Shown: in pieces, positions 34,913 through 43,845 of the stretch
Layout: the number at the start of each line of letters is the position of its first letter
Numbering within the stretch: the first letter of the stretch is position 1
Assembly (NCBI GenBank): GCA_963702685.1
Contig: CAVPDQ010000012.1
Span: 1-64,000 of the forward strand
From: AP-15 sp963702685
GTDB lineage: Bacteria; Pseudomonadota; Alphaproteobacteria; ATCC43930; CGMCC-115725
Length of the DNA: 64,000 bases
Direction: 5' to 3'
The notes under the pieces: model-generated
The model's database searches: none
Seen by the model: only the letters and a program-made list of their open reading frames with translations
What the model was told of the DNA's origin: nothing
Translations under genes and position numbers: made by a program

Positions 34913-36400
34913 TCACGCTTTCTGCGGGATGCGAGCCACCAGACGCATGCTGGTCGTCAACTCCTCCATCTGCAGCCACGGTCGCAGATAGGCGATCGCG
35001 TTGTAGGAACCGGGCCGCCCCGGGATCTCCCGCACCTCGACCCGCGCCTCGCGCAGCGGATAGCGGGCCTTCATCTCCTGGCCGGCGCTTTCGTTCGAGT
35101 TGACGTAATTGTTGATCCAACGGTTGAGCCACTGCTCGACATCGCTTGCTTCCATGAAGCTGCCGATCTTGTCGCGCGCCATGACCTTGAGATAATGCGC
35201 AAAACGGCTCGTCGCCATCAGATAGGGCAAGCGCGCCGAAATCGCGGCATTCGCGGTCGCCTCGGGCCGGTCGTATTTCTTTGGCTTTTGCGCGCTTTGG
35301 GCGCCGAAAAACACGGCGTAGTCGGTGTTCTTGTAGTGACAGAGCGGCAGAAAGCCGAGATTCGACAATTCGAATTCGCGTCGATCGGTGATGCCGATCT
35401 CGCTCGGGCATTGCGCGTCGAGGTCGCCGTCGTCCGAGGTAAAGACGTGATAGGGCAAGTTCTCGACCTTGCCGCCGCCCTCGGCGCCGCGGATCGCGAC
35501 GCAGAACGCGGTTTGCGCAAAGGCGTCGGTGAGGCGCGCACCGAGCACATAGGCGGCGTTCATCCAGCAATATTCGTCATGGTTCATCTGCCGCGCCGCG
35601 CCGCTCTCGTCGTAAGGCGCCTCTTCATACGCGAACTCGTCGATCTGCTTTGTCGCCGAGCCGTAGGGCAGGCGGGCGATGACGCGCGGCATGACGAGAT
35701 TGAGAAAACGCGAGTCCTCGCTGTCGCGCAGGCTGCGCCATTTGGCATATTCCTGCGTCTCGAAGATCTTGGCCAGATCGCGCGGCCGCGACAATTCGGT
35801 CCAGTCCTGAAACCCGAACATGTGGGCGCTGACGCCCGAGATAAACGGTGCAAAGGCGCCGGCTGCGACGTTCGACATCAGCCGCAACGTCTCGATGTCG
35901 TCGGGATGATTGGTCCATTCATAGTCGCCGATCAGCGCGCCGTAGGGTTCGCCGCCAGGCGTGCCGAACTCGTTTTCATAGATCTGCTTGAACAGTTGGC
36001 TCTGATCGAATTCGACCGCGCGCGTCAGGTCGCGGTTGAGCTCGCGCTTTGAAATATTGGCGATGCGCAGCTTGAGGCTGGTGCCGGTCTCGCTGTTCAT
36101 GACGAGATAGTGGAGGCCGCGCCACGAGCCTTCGAGCTGCAGAAAGCGCGGGTGATGCATGACCGCGTTGAGCTGCTCGGAAACCTTGTGATCGATGGCC
36201 GCGATCGCCCGGTCGAAGGTGCGCGACAAGTTGCGATCAAAGGTGACGGTGCCGGCGAGAGCTTCTTCGACCAGCGTCTTGACCAATTCCTGGGCGCGGT
36301 CGGGCTCGGTCTGCCGGGTGGCGCCGACGACCTGTTCGAGCAGGTTCGGGGCTTCGGTCGTAACCGCGCCGGCTTCCGGCGCGAGCTTCGTCTCGGACAA
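34913..36400 (-). CDS. tssC: T6SS contractile sheath large subunit TssC
   Basis: TssC (495 residues) polymerises with TssB into the cytoplasmic contractile sheath. Signatures seen in order: LNAVMHHPRFLQLEGSWRGL, FDQSQLFKQIYENEFGTPGG, PFISGVSAHMFGFQDW, SRFAHYLKVMARDKIGSFME and NNYVNSNESAGQEMKARYPL. It follows tssB by three bases, the usual order. A 107-base gap separates it from the second tssC-like gene. Confidence 0.97.
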   Translation of the reverse strand: MSETKLAPEAGAVTTEAPNLLEQVVGATRQTEPDRAQELVKTLVEEALAGTVTFDRNLSRTFDRAIAAIDHKVSEQLNAVMHHPRFLQLEGSWRGLHYLVMNSETGTSLKLRIANISKRELNRDLTRAVEFDQSQLFKQIYENEFGTPGGEPYGALIGDYEWTNHPDDIETLRLMSNVAAGAFAPFISGVSAHMFGFQDWTELSRPRDLAKIFETQEYAKWRSLRDSEDSRFLNLVMPRVIARLPYGSATKQIDEFAYEEAPYDESGAARQMNHDEYCWMNAAYVLGARLTDAFAQTAFCVAIRGAEGGGKVENLPYHVFTSDDGDLDAQCPSEIGITDRREFELSNLGFLPLCHYKNTDYAVFFGAQSAQKPKKYDRPEATANAAISARLPYLMATSRFAHYLKVMARDKIGSFMEASDVEQWLNRWINNYVNSNESAGQEMKARYPLREARVEVREIPGRPGSYNAIAYLRPWLQMEELTTSMRLVARIPQKA

Positions 36401-36403
36401 GGC

Positions 36404-36913
36404 TCAGCCCTCCTTCTTTTCGAGACCGAGCTGGCCCGACAGGGATTTAAGCTCGTTCTCGTTGGTCAGTATCTGTTCGAGGAGACCTTCCAACTCCTCC
36501 GAGCGATCGACCTTGCTCATCAGGTCGCGCAACTTGCTGCGCGTCTCCAACAGCGCCTTCAGCGCCGGCACCTGCGCGGCGACGCGGGCCGGCTCGAAAT
36601 CCTCGATCGCATTGAATTTGAGGCCGACCGCCATTTCACTGCCGTCGCCGGCGAGCTTGTTCTCGACCCGCAGATTGAGGCCGGGGGTCATCCGCGCCAT
36701 GACGTCGTTGAAGTTGTCGCGGTCGACCTGGACGAATTTGCGTTCGCTCAATGGCCGTAACGGCTGCGTCGGGTCGCCGGAAAAATCCCCCATCACGCCG
36801 ACGACGAAGGGCAGCTCGCGCAATATTTCCGCGCCCTCCGTCTCCACTTCGTAGGTGATGTGGACGCGCGGCTTGCGGACCCGCTTTAGCTTTTCATGAA
36901 TGCTTTCGGCCAT
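36404..36913 (-). CDS. tssB: T6SS contractile sheath small subunit TssB
   Basis: TssB (169 residues) starts at the ATG at 36913 (AESIHEKLKRVRKPRVHITY); the in-frame ATG nine codons upstream is not family-like. Conserved PFVVGVMGDFSG, LSERKFVQVDRDNFNDVMAR and the C-terminal helical part, which pairs with TssC, are present. It is translated just ahead of tssC. Confidence 0.96.
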   Translation of the reverse strand: MAESIHEKLKRVRKPRVHITYEVETEGAEILRELPFVVGVMGDFSGDPTQPLRPLSERKFVQVDRDNFNDVMARMTPGLNLRVENKLAGDGSEMAVGLKFNAIEDFEPARVAAQVPALKALLETRSKLRDLMSKVDRSEELEGLLEQILTNENELKSLSGQLGLEKKEG

Positions 36914-37003
36914 AGCCCCACACTCCCTGCCGACTCGCAAGGATCACTCTACTCGTAACGCGACAAAACGCGAAGCGAAACATGTGGGGGCAGCCGGCGC
37001 CCG

Positions 37004-38101
37004 CTATTCGGTCGGAGGCTGAATCCCGAGGCGCGACAGGATCGCGGCGCGCGAGACGGCATCGGGTACGATCTCGGCGAGTAGTTCGGGCCAGGTCAGG
37101 CGCGCGCGGCGCGCCGCCTCCTGCAAGGTGTAGGCGAGGGGCGAATGCGGCTCGGTACGGTGAAAGAACTCGGCGATTTCGGCCAACAGACGCAGCGCGT
37201 CGTCGCGCGTGGCGAGGCGACCCGGCGGCGCCGACCCCGGTGCGGCGCCCGCTGCGTCGCCTGGCGCAGCCGGAGCGGGCGGCGGCACCGCCGCATCCGC
37301 CGCCGGCGGCGCCCAGCGCTCGGCCGCCTCGCGGATTTGCCCCAAGAGGTCGCGCACCTGGCCGGTTGCCGGAGCTTCACCGCCGGCGCGCGCGTCGAGG
37401 ATGCCGCCGAGCGCCTGCCAAGCCGCGGCCGCTGCGGCGCTGGTGTCGCGCAACGAGCCAAACCGCGCCGGTTCGGCGGCGCGCGCCTCGCTCTCGACGG
37501 TCTCGAACGGCACGACGCCGGCGTCGAGCCGCTGTTGCCGGCGCGCGGCATCGCCGATGCCGGCGAGCTCGCGCGACTGCTCGTATTGCCAGAACTCGAA
37601 CGGCGCGCCGTCGGGGCGAAGAAACAGTGTGATGCGGCGCAAAGGCTGGATCAGCGTCCCTTCGCGGCCCATGCCGTTGAGCCCGGCAATGGCGGCAAGG
37701 CGGCCGGCGAGCCCTTCCTCGTCGGCAGCCGGAAAAAAAACGTCCCAGAAATTCTCGGCGATTCCGGCGAGCAGCTGGAACCCGGCCGCGAGACCGGCAA
37801 GGCGGTCGAGCCGCAACATCGCCTCGCACAGCCAGGCGGCGATTTCGATGTCCTTGCTTTGCGTTGCCAGCGCGTCGAGCGCCAATTCGCGGATCGTGCG
37901 CCATTCCTGCGGCACGCCCCCTTCGCCGCCACCGGCATCGGCGGCCCGCTCGGCGGCGCGGGCGTCGGAGCGCGCGTCGCGCAGCCGGAAATAGGTCGAT
38001 TGCGGCGAGGCGTCCTCTCGCAGATCGGCGCCCGCCGGCGCCTCGGCCGAAATCGGCGCCAACAGCGCTGCGAGATCAAAGCCTTCCGGGACTTCCGCCA
38101 T
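37004..38101 (-). CDS. tssA: T6SS baseplate/tail-completion protein TssA
   Basis: The 365-residue protein has an ImpA-type N-terminal domain (LLAPISAEAPAGADLREDAS, WLCEAMLRLDRLAGLAAGFQ, FWDVFFPAADEEGLAGRL) and, after an Ala/Pro-rich linker, a C-terminal helical region (HSPLAYTLQEAARRARLTWP). TssA primes and organises sheath assembly between membrane complex and baseplate. It is the first gene of the leftward block, divergent from clpV. Confidence 0.9.
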   Translation of the reverse strand: MAEVPEGFDLAALLAPISAEAPAGADLREDASPQSTYFRLRDARSDARAAERAADAGGGEGGVPQEWRTIRELALDALATQSKDIEIAAWLCEAMLRLDRLAGLAAGFQLLAGIAENFWDVFFPAADEEGLAGRLAAIAGLNGMGREGTLIQPLRRITLFLRPDGAPFEFWQYEQSRELAGIGDAARRQQRLDAGVVPFETVESEARAAEPARFGSLRDTSAAAAAAWQALGGILDARAGGEAPATGQVRDLLGQIREAAERWAPPAADAAVPPPAPAAPGDAAGAAPGSAPPGRLATRDDALRLLAEIAEFFHRTEPHSPLAYTLQEAARRARLTWPELLAEIVPDAVSRAAILSRLGIQPPTE

Positions 38102-38301
38102 GACAATGCCGCCGCCGCGTTATATCCCAGTCTTGACATTGACGACACTGGGCGGTCCCTCATACCATTTCTTATTCGGTCACAGCTAATCCGAGAACGA
38201 CTCGTCGCGCGACCATTAGGCCGAGACCGGGATCTGGACAAGCAGGGCCACGAGAGTTAGCCTTTGATAAATAGCAGCTTTTTCGCTCGGGACGGCACAG
38301 G
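38102..38301. promoter_or_regulatory. divergent promoter region between tssA and clpV
   Basis: This 200-base gap must drive both the leftward tssA-tssG block and the rightward clpV-hcp pair. TTGACA at 38133-38138 could be a -35 box, but no good -10 lies at 16-18 bases. No sigma-54 GG-N10-GC box was found. The exact promoters cannot be placed. Confidence 0.35.
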
Positions 38302-40953
38302 ATGGCGGCGATCGATCTGAAATCGCTGATCGGGCGGCTGAACGAGCCGTGCCGGCGCGCGCTGGAAGCGGCGGCGGGCCTCACCTTGTCGCGCACCCAT
38401 TACAATGTCGAGATCGAGCACTGGCTCTTGAAGCTCGCCGATGCGGCCGACGGCGACGTGGCGGCGATCCTGCGGCATTACGAAATCGACCAGGGCCGGC
38501 TCACGGCCGATCTCAACCGTGCGCTCGACCATATGAAGACCGGCAATGCGCGGGCCCCGAGCCTGTCGCCGGACATCATCGAGCTCGTCAAGCAGGCTTG
38601 GCTCCTCGCCTCGGTCGAGCACAACGCAGCGAAACTGCGCTCCGGCCATCTGCTGTGGGCGCTGCTCGCCGATGAAAGCCTGGCGCGACGCGCGCGCGAA
38701 GCCTCCGGCCAGCTGTTGCGCATCCCGGTCGAAGCGCTGAAGCGCGACTTTGCCGCCGTCACCGCCAACAGCAGCGAGGCCGCGAGCGCCGCGCCATCGG
38801 CGGATACCGGCGCGCCGGCCGGCAGCGGCGTGGCGGCATCGGCCGGGTCGGGGGCGCTCGGCCAGTTTACGATCGACCTGACGGCGATGGCGCGGGCCGG
38901 CAAGATCGACCCGATCCTCGGCCGCGACGGCGAGATCCGCCAGATTGTCGACATCCTGACCCGACGGCGTCAGAACAACCCGATCCTGACCGGCGAGGCC
39001 GGGGTCGGCAAGACCGCGGTCGTCGAGGGCTTTGCCGCGCGGGTGGCGCAGGGCGACGTGCCGCCCTCGTTGCGCGAGGTCACGGTGCGCACTCTCGATC
39101 TCGGCCTGTTGCAGGCCGGCGCCGGGGTGCGCGGCGAGTTCGAGAACCGGCTCAAATCGGTGATCGAGGAAGTAAAGGCGAGCCCGCGTCCGATCATCCT
39201 GTTCATCGACGAAGCCCATACCCTCATCGGCGCCGGCGGTGCCGCTGGCCAGGGCGACGCCGCCAACCTGCTGAAGCCGGCGCTGGCGCGCGGCGAATTG
39301 CGCACGATCGCCGCCACGACTTGGGCCGAATACAAGAAATATTTCGAAACCGACGCAGCGCTGACGCGCCGCTTTCAGGTCGTCAAGATCGAGGAGCCGG
39401 GTGAGGCGACGGCGGTGGCGATGATCCGCGGCCTCGTCGGCACGCTCGAGGAACACCACAAGGTGCGCATCCTCGACGAAGCCCTCACGCAAGCGGTGCG
39501 ACTCTCGGCCCGCTACATCCCGAGCCGGCAATTGCCGGACAAGGCGGTGTCGCTGATCGACACCGCCTGCGCGCGGGTGGCGATGAGCCAGTCTGCGGTG
39601 CCGGCTGCGATCGAGGACCGGCAGCGGCAGCTCGGCTTGATCGACACCGAGATCGCGATCATCGACCGCGAGACCGCGACCGGGGTCGACCACGCCGAGC
39701 GCCGGGCCGAGCTCGTCGAAGAACGCGAAGCGGCCGCGGCCGATCTCGAAGCACTGAACCTGCGCTGGAAGGAAGAAAAGCGGCTCGCCGCCGAGATCGC
39801 CGCGGCGCGGCAGGCGATCGAAAATCCCGCTGCGAGCGGCGCCGACGCAAATGAGGCCGATGGGGACGAAGCGCGCGCGCGTCTCGCCGAGGCAAGCGCC
39901 GCCTTGCGCGACATCCAGGGCGAGCGGCCGCTGATCTTCCCGGTCGTCGATGGGCAGGCGGTTGCCGAGATCGTCGAGGGCTGGACCGGCATTCCGGCCG
40001 GCCGCATGCAGTCGGACGAGATCCGCACCGTGCTGCATTTGCAGGAGGCGATGGAACGGCGGGTGATCGGCCAGCCGCAGGCGCTCGCCGCGGTGGCGCA
40101 GGCGATCGTCACCTCGCGCGCCGGCTTGACCGATCCGCGCAAGCCGATCGGCGTCTTTCTGCTCGTCGGCCAGTCCGGCACCGGCAAGACCGAGACGGCG
40201 CTGACCTTGGCCGACCTCCTTTATGGCGGCGAGCAGAATTTGACTGTCATCAATATGAGCGAGTTCAAGGAAGAACATAAGGTCAGCCTGCTGATGGGCA
40301 GCCCGCCCGGCTATATCGGCTATGGCGAGGGCGGGGTGCTGACCGAGGCGGTGCGGCGCCGGCCCTATTCGGTGATCCTGCTCGACGAGATGGAAAAGGC
40401 GCATCCGGGCGTGCAGGACGTGTTCTACCAGGTGTTCGACAAAGGCATGATGCGCGACGGCGAGGGCCGCGACATCGACTTCAAGAACACCGTCCTGATC
40501 ATGACCTCGAACGCCGGCACCGAGCTGATCGACAAGCTCTATGCCGATCCCGAGACGGCGCCCGACGCGGCCGGGCTCGGCGAAGCGCTCGGCCCCGAAT
40601 TGCTGAAATACTTCAAGCCGGCCTTTCTCGGCCGGGTCCGGCTGGTGCCGTATCTGCCGTTGTCGGACCAGGTGATCCGGCAGATCGTTGCGTTGCAATT
40701 GGGGCGTGTCCGCAGCCGGGTCTTCGACAGCTATCGCGCCCAATTCGAGCATGATCCGGCGCTCGTCGAGGCGATCGCCGCACGCTGCACCGAGACCGGC
40801 TCGGGCGCGCGCAACATCGAAAAGATCCTGTCGGGCAGCCTGTTGCCGGAATTGTCGGCCGAGGTGCTGGCGCGCCTCGCCGAGGGCAGGCCGATCGGCC
40901 GCGTCCATGTCGGCATGGACCCAACCGGGAAGTTCTGCTACGCTCTCAATTAG
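38302..40953 (+). CDS. clpV: T6SS AAA+ ATPase ClpV (TssH)
   Basis: ClpV disassembles contracted TssB/TssC sheaths. The 883-residue protein has a Clp N-domain (1-150), a first AAA+ module with Walker A GEAGVGKT (231-238) and Walker B LFIDEAHTL, a coiled-coil middle region (about 445-520), and a second AAA+ module with Walker A GQSGTGKT (623-630) and VILLDEMEKAHPGVQ. LMGSPPGYIGYGEGGVLTE is the class signature. It reads away from tssA and is followed by hcp after 27 bases. Confidence 0.96.
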   Translation: MAAIDLKSLIGRLNEPCRRALEAAAGLTLSRTHYNVEIEHWLLKLADAADGDVAAILRHYEIDQGRLTADLNRALDHMKTGNARAPSLSPDIIELVKQAWLLASVEHNAAKLRSGHLLWALLADESLARRAREASGQLLRIPVEALKRDFAAVTANSSEAASAAPSADTGAPAGSGVAASAGSGALGQFTIDLTAMARAGKIDPILGRDGEIRQIVDILTRRRQNNPILTGEAGVGKTAVVEGFAARVAQGDVPPSLREVTVRTLDLGLLQAGAGVRGEFENRLKSVIEEVKASPRPIILFIDEAHTLIGAGGAAGQGDAANLLKPALARGELRTIAATTWAEYKKYFETDAALTRRFQVVKIEEPGEATAVAMIRGLVGTLEEHHKVRILDEALTQAVRLSARYIPSRQLPDKAVSLIDTACARVAMSQSAVPAAIEDRQRQLGLIDTEIAIIDRETATGVDHAERRAELVEEREAAAADLEALNLRWKEEKRLAAEIAAARQAIENPAASGADANEADGDEARARLAEASAALRDIQGERPLIFPVVDGQAVAEIVEGWTGIPAGRMQSDEIRTVLHLQEAMERRVIGQPQALAAVAQAIVTSRAGLTDPRKPIGVFLLVGQSGTGKTETALTLADLLYGGEQNLTVINMSEFKEEHKVSLLMGSPPGYIGYGEGGVLTEAVRRRPYSVILLDEMEKAHPGVQDVFYQVFDKGMMRDGEGRDIDFKNTVLIMTSNAGTELIDKLYADPETAPDAAGLGEALGPELLKYFKPAFLGRVRLVPYLPLSDQVIRQIVALQLGRVRSRVFDSYRAQFEHDPALVEAIAARCTETGSGARNIEKILSGSLLPELSAEVLARLAEGRPIGRVHVGMDPTGKFCYALN

Positions 40954-40980
40954 TCAATTGCTATCGAAAGGGGAACTGCG

Positions 40981-41457
40981 GTGGCAATCTACATGAAATA
41001 CGGCTCGATCAACGGTCCGGTGTCGACCAAAGGCTTCGAGAAATGGATCGAGTTGAGTTCATTCCAATGGGGCTCCGGACGGGCTATCGGCAGCGCGGCG
41101 CGCGGCTCGACCTCGCGCGAGCACAGCGAACCGTCGCTGAGCGAAGTCACCGTGGCAAAGCTGACCGATGTTGCTTCGCCGAAGCTCTTTCTCGAATTGG
41201 TTGCCGGCAAGCTCGACAACAAGGTCACCATCAAATTCACCACCACGACCAAAGGAGCGATCGATACCTTTCTCACCTTTGAGTTGACCGATTGCGGCGT
41301 GAGCGGTTATTCGTTGTCGAGCGGCGGCGAAATGCCGCAGGAGAGCATATCACTGAACTTCACCAAGATTTCAAAGACCTTCAAGGGACTCGACCCCGAC
41401 ATCGCCGGCACCCCCGAGACCGTCGGCTACGACCTGACCCAGATGAAGACGATCTGA
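40981..41457 (+). CDS. hcp: T6SS inner tube protein Hcp (TssD)
   Basis: Hcp (158 residues) forms hexameric rings that stack into the expelled tube and carry effectors. It starts at a GTG with AAAGGGGAA upstream. Family features include the opening IYMKYGSINGPVSTKGFEKW and IELSSFQWGSGR, EVTVAKLTDVASPKLF and a C-terminal SISLNFTKISKTF. It is co-transcribed with clpV. Confidence 0.96.
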   Translation: MAIYMKYGSINGPVSTKGFEKWIELSSFQWGSGRAIGSAARGSTSREHSEPSLSEVTVAKLTDVASPKLFLELVAGKLDNKVTIKFTTTTKGAIDTFLTFELTDCGVSGYSLSSGGEMPQESISLNFTKISKTFKGLDPDIAGTPETVGYDLTQMKTI

Positions 41458-41472
41458 CGGCGACGGTCTGGC

Positions 41473-41496
41473 GGCGGCAAGGACCCTCCTGCCGCC
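41473..41496 (+). terminator. possible hairpin after hcp
   Basis: GGCGGCA pairs with TGCCGCC around ten bases, 16 bases after the hcp stop. No T-run follows, so termination would need Rho, or the stem may only stabilise the abundant hcp message. Confidence 0.35.
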
Positions 41497-41574
41497 ATGG
41501 CCGGGTTCAGCCCGGCTGTTCGCCTGCCTCCCCGAAGAGAGAGCGGTTTCAGCTTGAGCCGATCGTGCTCTCGT

Positions 41575-42234
41575 TCAACTCCTGAGTGACTCTTTTATCG
41601 ACGATTTCAGGAGATCGTCAAAGCTCTTCTTGCAGAGAACCTTGACGATCTCCCTCGCGACTCCGCCGGCCCAGCCTTTTTGATCCCTGAGCTTCATCAG
41701 CGTCGCCGCCGCCTCTTCTCGGCCGGCTCCTTTCGTGCCACTGATCTTTTTCTGTATGGCGCGTCCGGCGCGATAGGCCGCCACACCGATCCTGCCGACT
41801 TGCAGAGTTGCCGCTTGGCCGATGGCGATGTCTCTGTGGCGCTCCTTCTTCTCTAATGCCACGTCCAGCACTTGAAGGAGAGCCTGATAGTCAGGATCGT
41901 TAGCAGCTCCAGTGCTCCGGAAAAGGTTCCCGAGCATCACAGCGCGAAGCCTTTTTAGCGCCGCGACGACCTTCTGCGTGTCGTAGGCATCGATCCCGTC
42001 GGATATCGTGCCGACAATCATGCCGACACCGGTCGCCGCGATAGCACCATACGGACCCGCGGCTGGTGCGGCCGCGCCCACGACGCCCGATGCGACCCCG
42101 GCGCCGTATTTGATCGCATTCAACCAAGGAGCCGGCCCCGCGGTCCAATCTTCCATATGTGGTCCGGGTGGGGCGAGGCCGGGTCCAACTGGTCTCGCTG
42201 CTGCTCCTGCTGTAGTCCAGGCTGCTCCCGACAT
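41575..42234 (-). CDS. T6SS-linked hypothetical protein with hydrophobic Gly/Ala hairpin
   Basis: I do not recognise this 219-residue protein. GGAGAG upstream of the ATG at 42234 supports translation. Residues about 40-82 (YGAGVASGVVGAAAPAAGPY, GAIAATGVGMIVGTISDGI) form a glycine-zipper-like pair of hydrophobic segments. The rest is helical and basic, with KKISGTKGAGREEAAATLMK and a Lys/Ser-rich C-terminus. It stands alone, leftward, between hcp and the pppA end of the second T6SS block. It could be an effector, an immunity or chaperone protein, or unrelated cargo; the hairpin would suit membrane insertion. Confidence 0.6.
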   Translation of the reverse strand: MSGAAWTTAGAAARPVGPGLAPPGPHMEDWTAGPAPWLNAIKYGAGVASGVVGAAAPAAGPYGAIAATGVGMIVGTISDGIDAYDTQKVVAALKRLRAVMLGNLFRSTGAANDPDYQALLQVLDVALEKKERHRDIAIGQAATLQVGRIGVAAYRAGRAIQKKISGTKGAGREEAAATLMKLRDQKGWAGGVAREIVKVLCKKSFDDLLKSSIKESLRS

Positions 42235-42439
42235 GGGCTCTCTCCGTCCGCGCGGTTGCGAAACAGGCCGGCGGCGTCCCGCTCATTTTTTGATGCATTG
42301 AGCGAACGCTTGCGGATTGTGAGAATACACGGCTGTAGCGTAGGCTTCAACGGTCGGTTGTCGAAGCCGACTGTCGCTGAGGCCAGCGTGGGTGGCCGGG
42401 CGCAGTCATCCAAGGACGCCTCGTCGCCGGAGCCCTGTT

Positions 42440-43222
42440 TTATCCTCGTTTCGGCATATCACTGCCCTCGGCCAACAGCTCGACCGCGACGGCGGTGACG
42501 TTGTCGTTGGCCTGCCGGTCGAGAGCGGCAGCGACGAGGCGCGCGGCCATCTCATCACCGGTCTCCGCCATCACCCGGCACAACTCCTCCTCCGGCACGG
42601 TCTTGGAGAGCCCGTCGCTGCACAACAAAAACCGGTCGCCGGGCCGCAGCCGGTCGGACACCTTGTCGAGCTCCGCCGCTTCGTCGGGGCCGCCGAGGGC
42701 GCGGGTGATGATATTGCGCTGCGGATGATGCGCGGCCTCGGCCGGGCCGATGGCGCCGCTGTCGAGCAGCTGCTGGACCAAGCTGTGGTCATGCGTCAGC
42801 TGGCGCAATTCGCCCGCGCGCATCAGATAGGCCCGCGAATTGCCGGCCCACAGGCAGGCGTAATGCGCATCGCGCGCCAACAGCGCGACGATCGTCGAGC
42901 CGAGACCGGTCAGCGCACCGCGCTGCACCGCTTCGCGCTGCATCGCGCGATGCGCCTCGGCGAGCCGCTGGCGCACTTCCGCCAAGAGCTGGGCGGCACC
43001 GAGCCCGGCCGGCACCACTTCCAGCGCGTCGGCAATGAGCCGCGCCGCAACATCGCCGGCCTGGTGGCCGCCGGCGCCGTCGGCGACCGCCCAGAGACCG
43101 AGATCGGGGCGGTTGACAAAGCGGTCCTCGTTGCGCTGGCGCGCGGCGCTGGTATGGCTCGCGGCCGAGGAGCGGAACGGCCCCGCCGTCATGATGCCGG
43201 TCGCGATCGGCGTGGCGGTCAT
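42440..43222 (-). CDS. pppA: T6SS PP2C-type protein phosphatase PppA
   Basis: The 260-residue PP2C phosphatase starts at 43222, overlapping the tagF stop. Metal-binding PP2C motifs are present: RQRNEDRF, LWAVADGAGGHQAGDVAARL, LWAGNSRAYLMRAGEL, LLCSDGLSKTVPEEEL and DNVTAVAVEL. PppA dephosphorylates the FHA protein or its partner and opposes PpkA, so T6SS firing stops when it acts. It is the last gene of the second leftward block. Confidence 0.92.
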   Translation of the reverse strand: MTATPIATGIMTAGPFRSSAASHTSAARQRNEDRFVNRPDLGLWAVADGAGGHQAGDVAARLIADALEVVPAGLGAAQLLAEVRQRLAEAHRAMQREAVQRGALTGLGSTIVALLARDAHYACLWAGNSRAYLMRAGELRQLTHDHSLVQQLLDSGAIGPAEAAHHPQRNIITRALGGPDEAAELDKVSDRLRPGDRFLLCSDGLSKTVPEEELCRVMAETGDEMAARLVAAALDRQANDNVTAVAVELLAEGSDMPKRG

Positions 43223-43845
43223 GGCGCTGCCGCCCCGTCGTCGAGCATCGCGGCGAACCGCGCCGCATCCGGCAGCGCGTCGCAGGCAAAGGCCGCGGCC
43301 CGCACGCGCGGCGCGCCCGCGGTCCACCACCATCCGGATGCCGGGCCCTCGGGCGGCTCGGTCCCCGGCGCCGCATCGGGTACGGCTGCCGCCGCGGCGA
43401 GGCGGGTGGCGAGGGTTTCGGGAGCGAGATCGTCGGCCAGCGCATCGCGGCCGGCGGCCTCCGCCGCGGCGAGAAACCCGCCCGCTTGTTCGATCAGTTC
43501 CGGCAAATCGACGGCCGCCGCTACTGCGGTCAAGGTCAGCGGAAAATAGCGGCCGGCCCGATCGACGCTCGGCAGCCACAGGCCGATGACCGCTGCCGGC
43601 CCGCACAGCCCCGGCATCAGGGCAAAACGCCAGACCGGCGCTTCGAGCCAGGCCGGGCTCCAGGCTTCACCGAGCTGCTCGCGGCTCGCCGCCAGCGCGC
43701 GCTGCATCCAGTCGTCCCACGGATCCGTGAACGAACGCGGCAGGCCGGCTCGGACAAAATCGCCGCGCGCCGGGATTTTGCCGCAAAAACCCGCCGCGGT
43801 GAACCGCGGCAATATGCCGGCGGCACCGCTCAGAGTTGCGGACAC
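43219..43845 (-). CDS. tagF: T6SS-associated protein TagF (ImpM)
   Basis: The 208-residue product has the TagF core: GFCGKIPARGDFVRAGLPRS, FTDPWDDWMQRALAASR, WLEAPVWRFALMPGLCG and WLPSVDRAGRYFPLTLTA. TagF is a post-translational repressor acting on FHA. Here it is a stand-alone gene overlapping the end of tssM by 16 bases and the start of pppA by four; in some related systems TagF and PppA are fused. Confidence 0.92.
   Translation of the reverse strand: MSATLSGAAGILPRFTAAGFCGKIPARGDFVRAGLPRSFTDPWDDWMQRALAASREQLGEAWSPAWLEAPVWRFALMPGLCGPAAVIGLWLPSVDRAGRYFPLTLTAVAAAVDLPELIEQAGGFLAAAEAAGRDALADDLAPETLATRLAAAAAVPDAAPGTEPPEGPASGWWWTAGAPRVRAAAFACDALPDAARFAAMLDDGAAAP

Noticed and set aside
38133..38165. 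TTGACA as a sigma-70 promoter for clpV
   Set aside because: No acceptable -10 hexamer at 16-18 bases; kept only as a note in the intergenic entry.
38257..40908. 883-codon open frame opposite clpV
   Set aside because: It is the antisense shadow of clpV; composition is His/Arg/Asp-rich nonsense while the other strand has complete AAA+ motifs.
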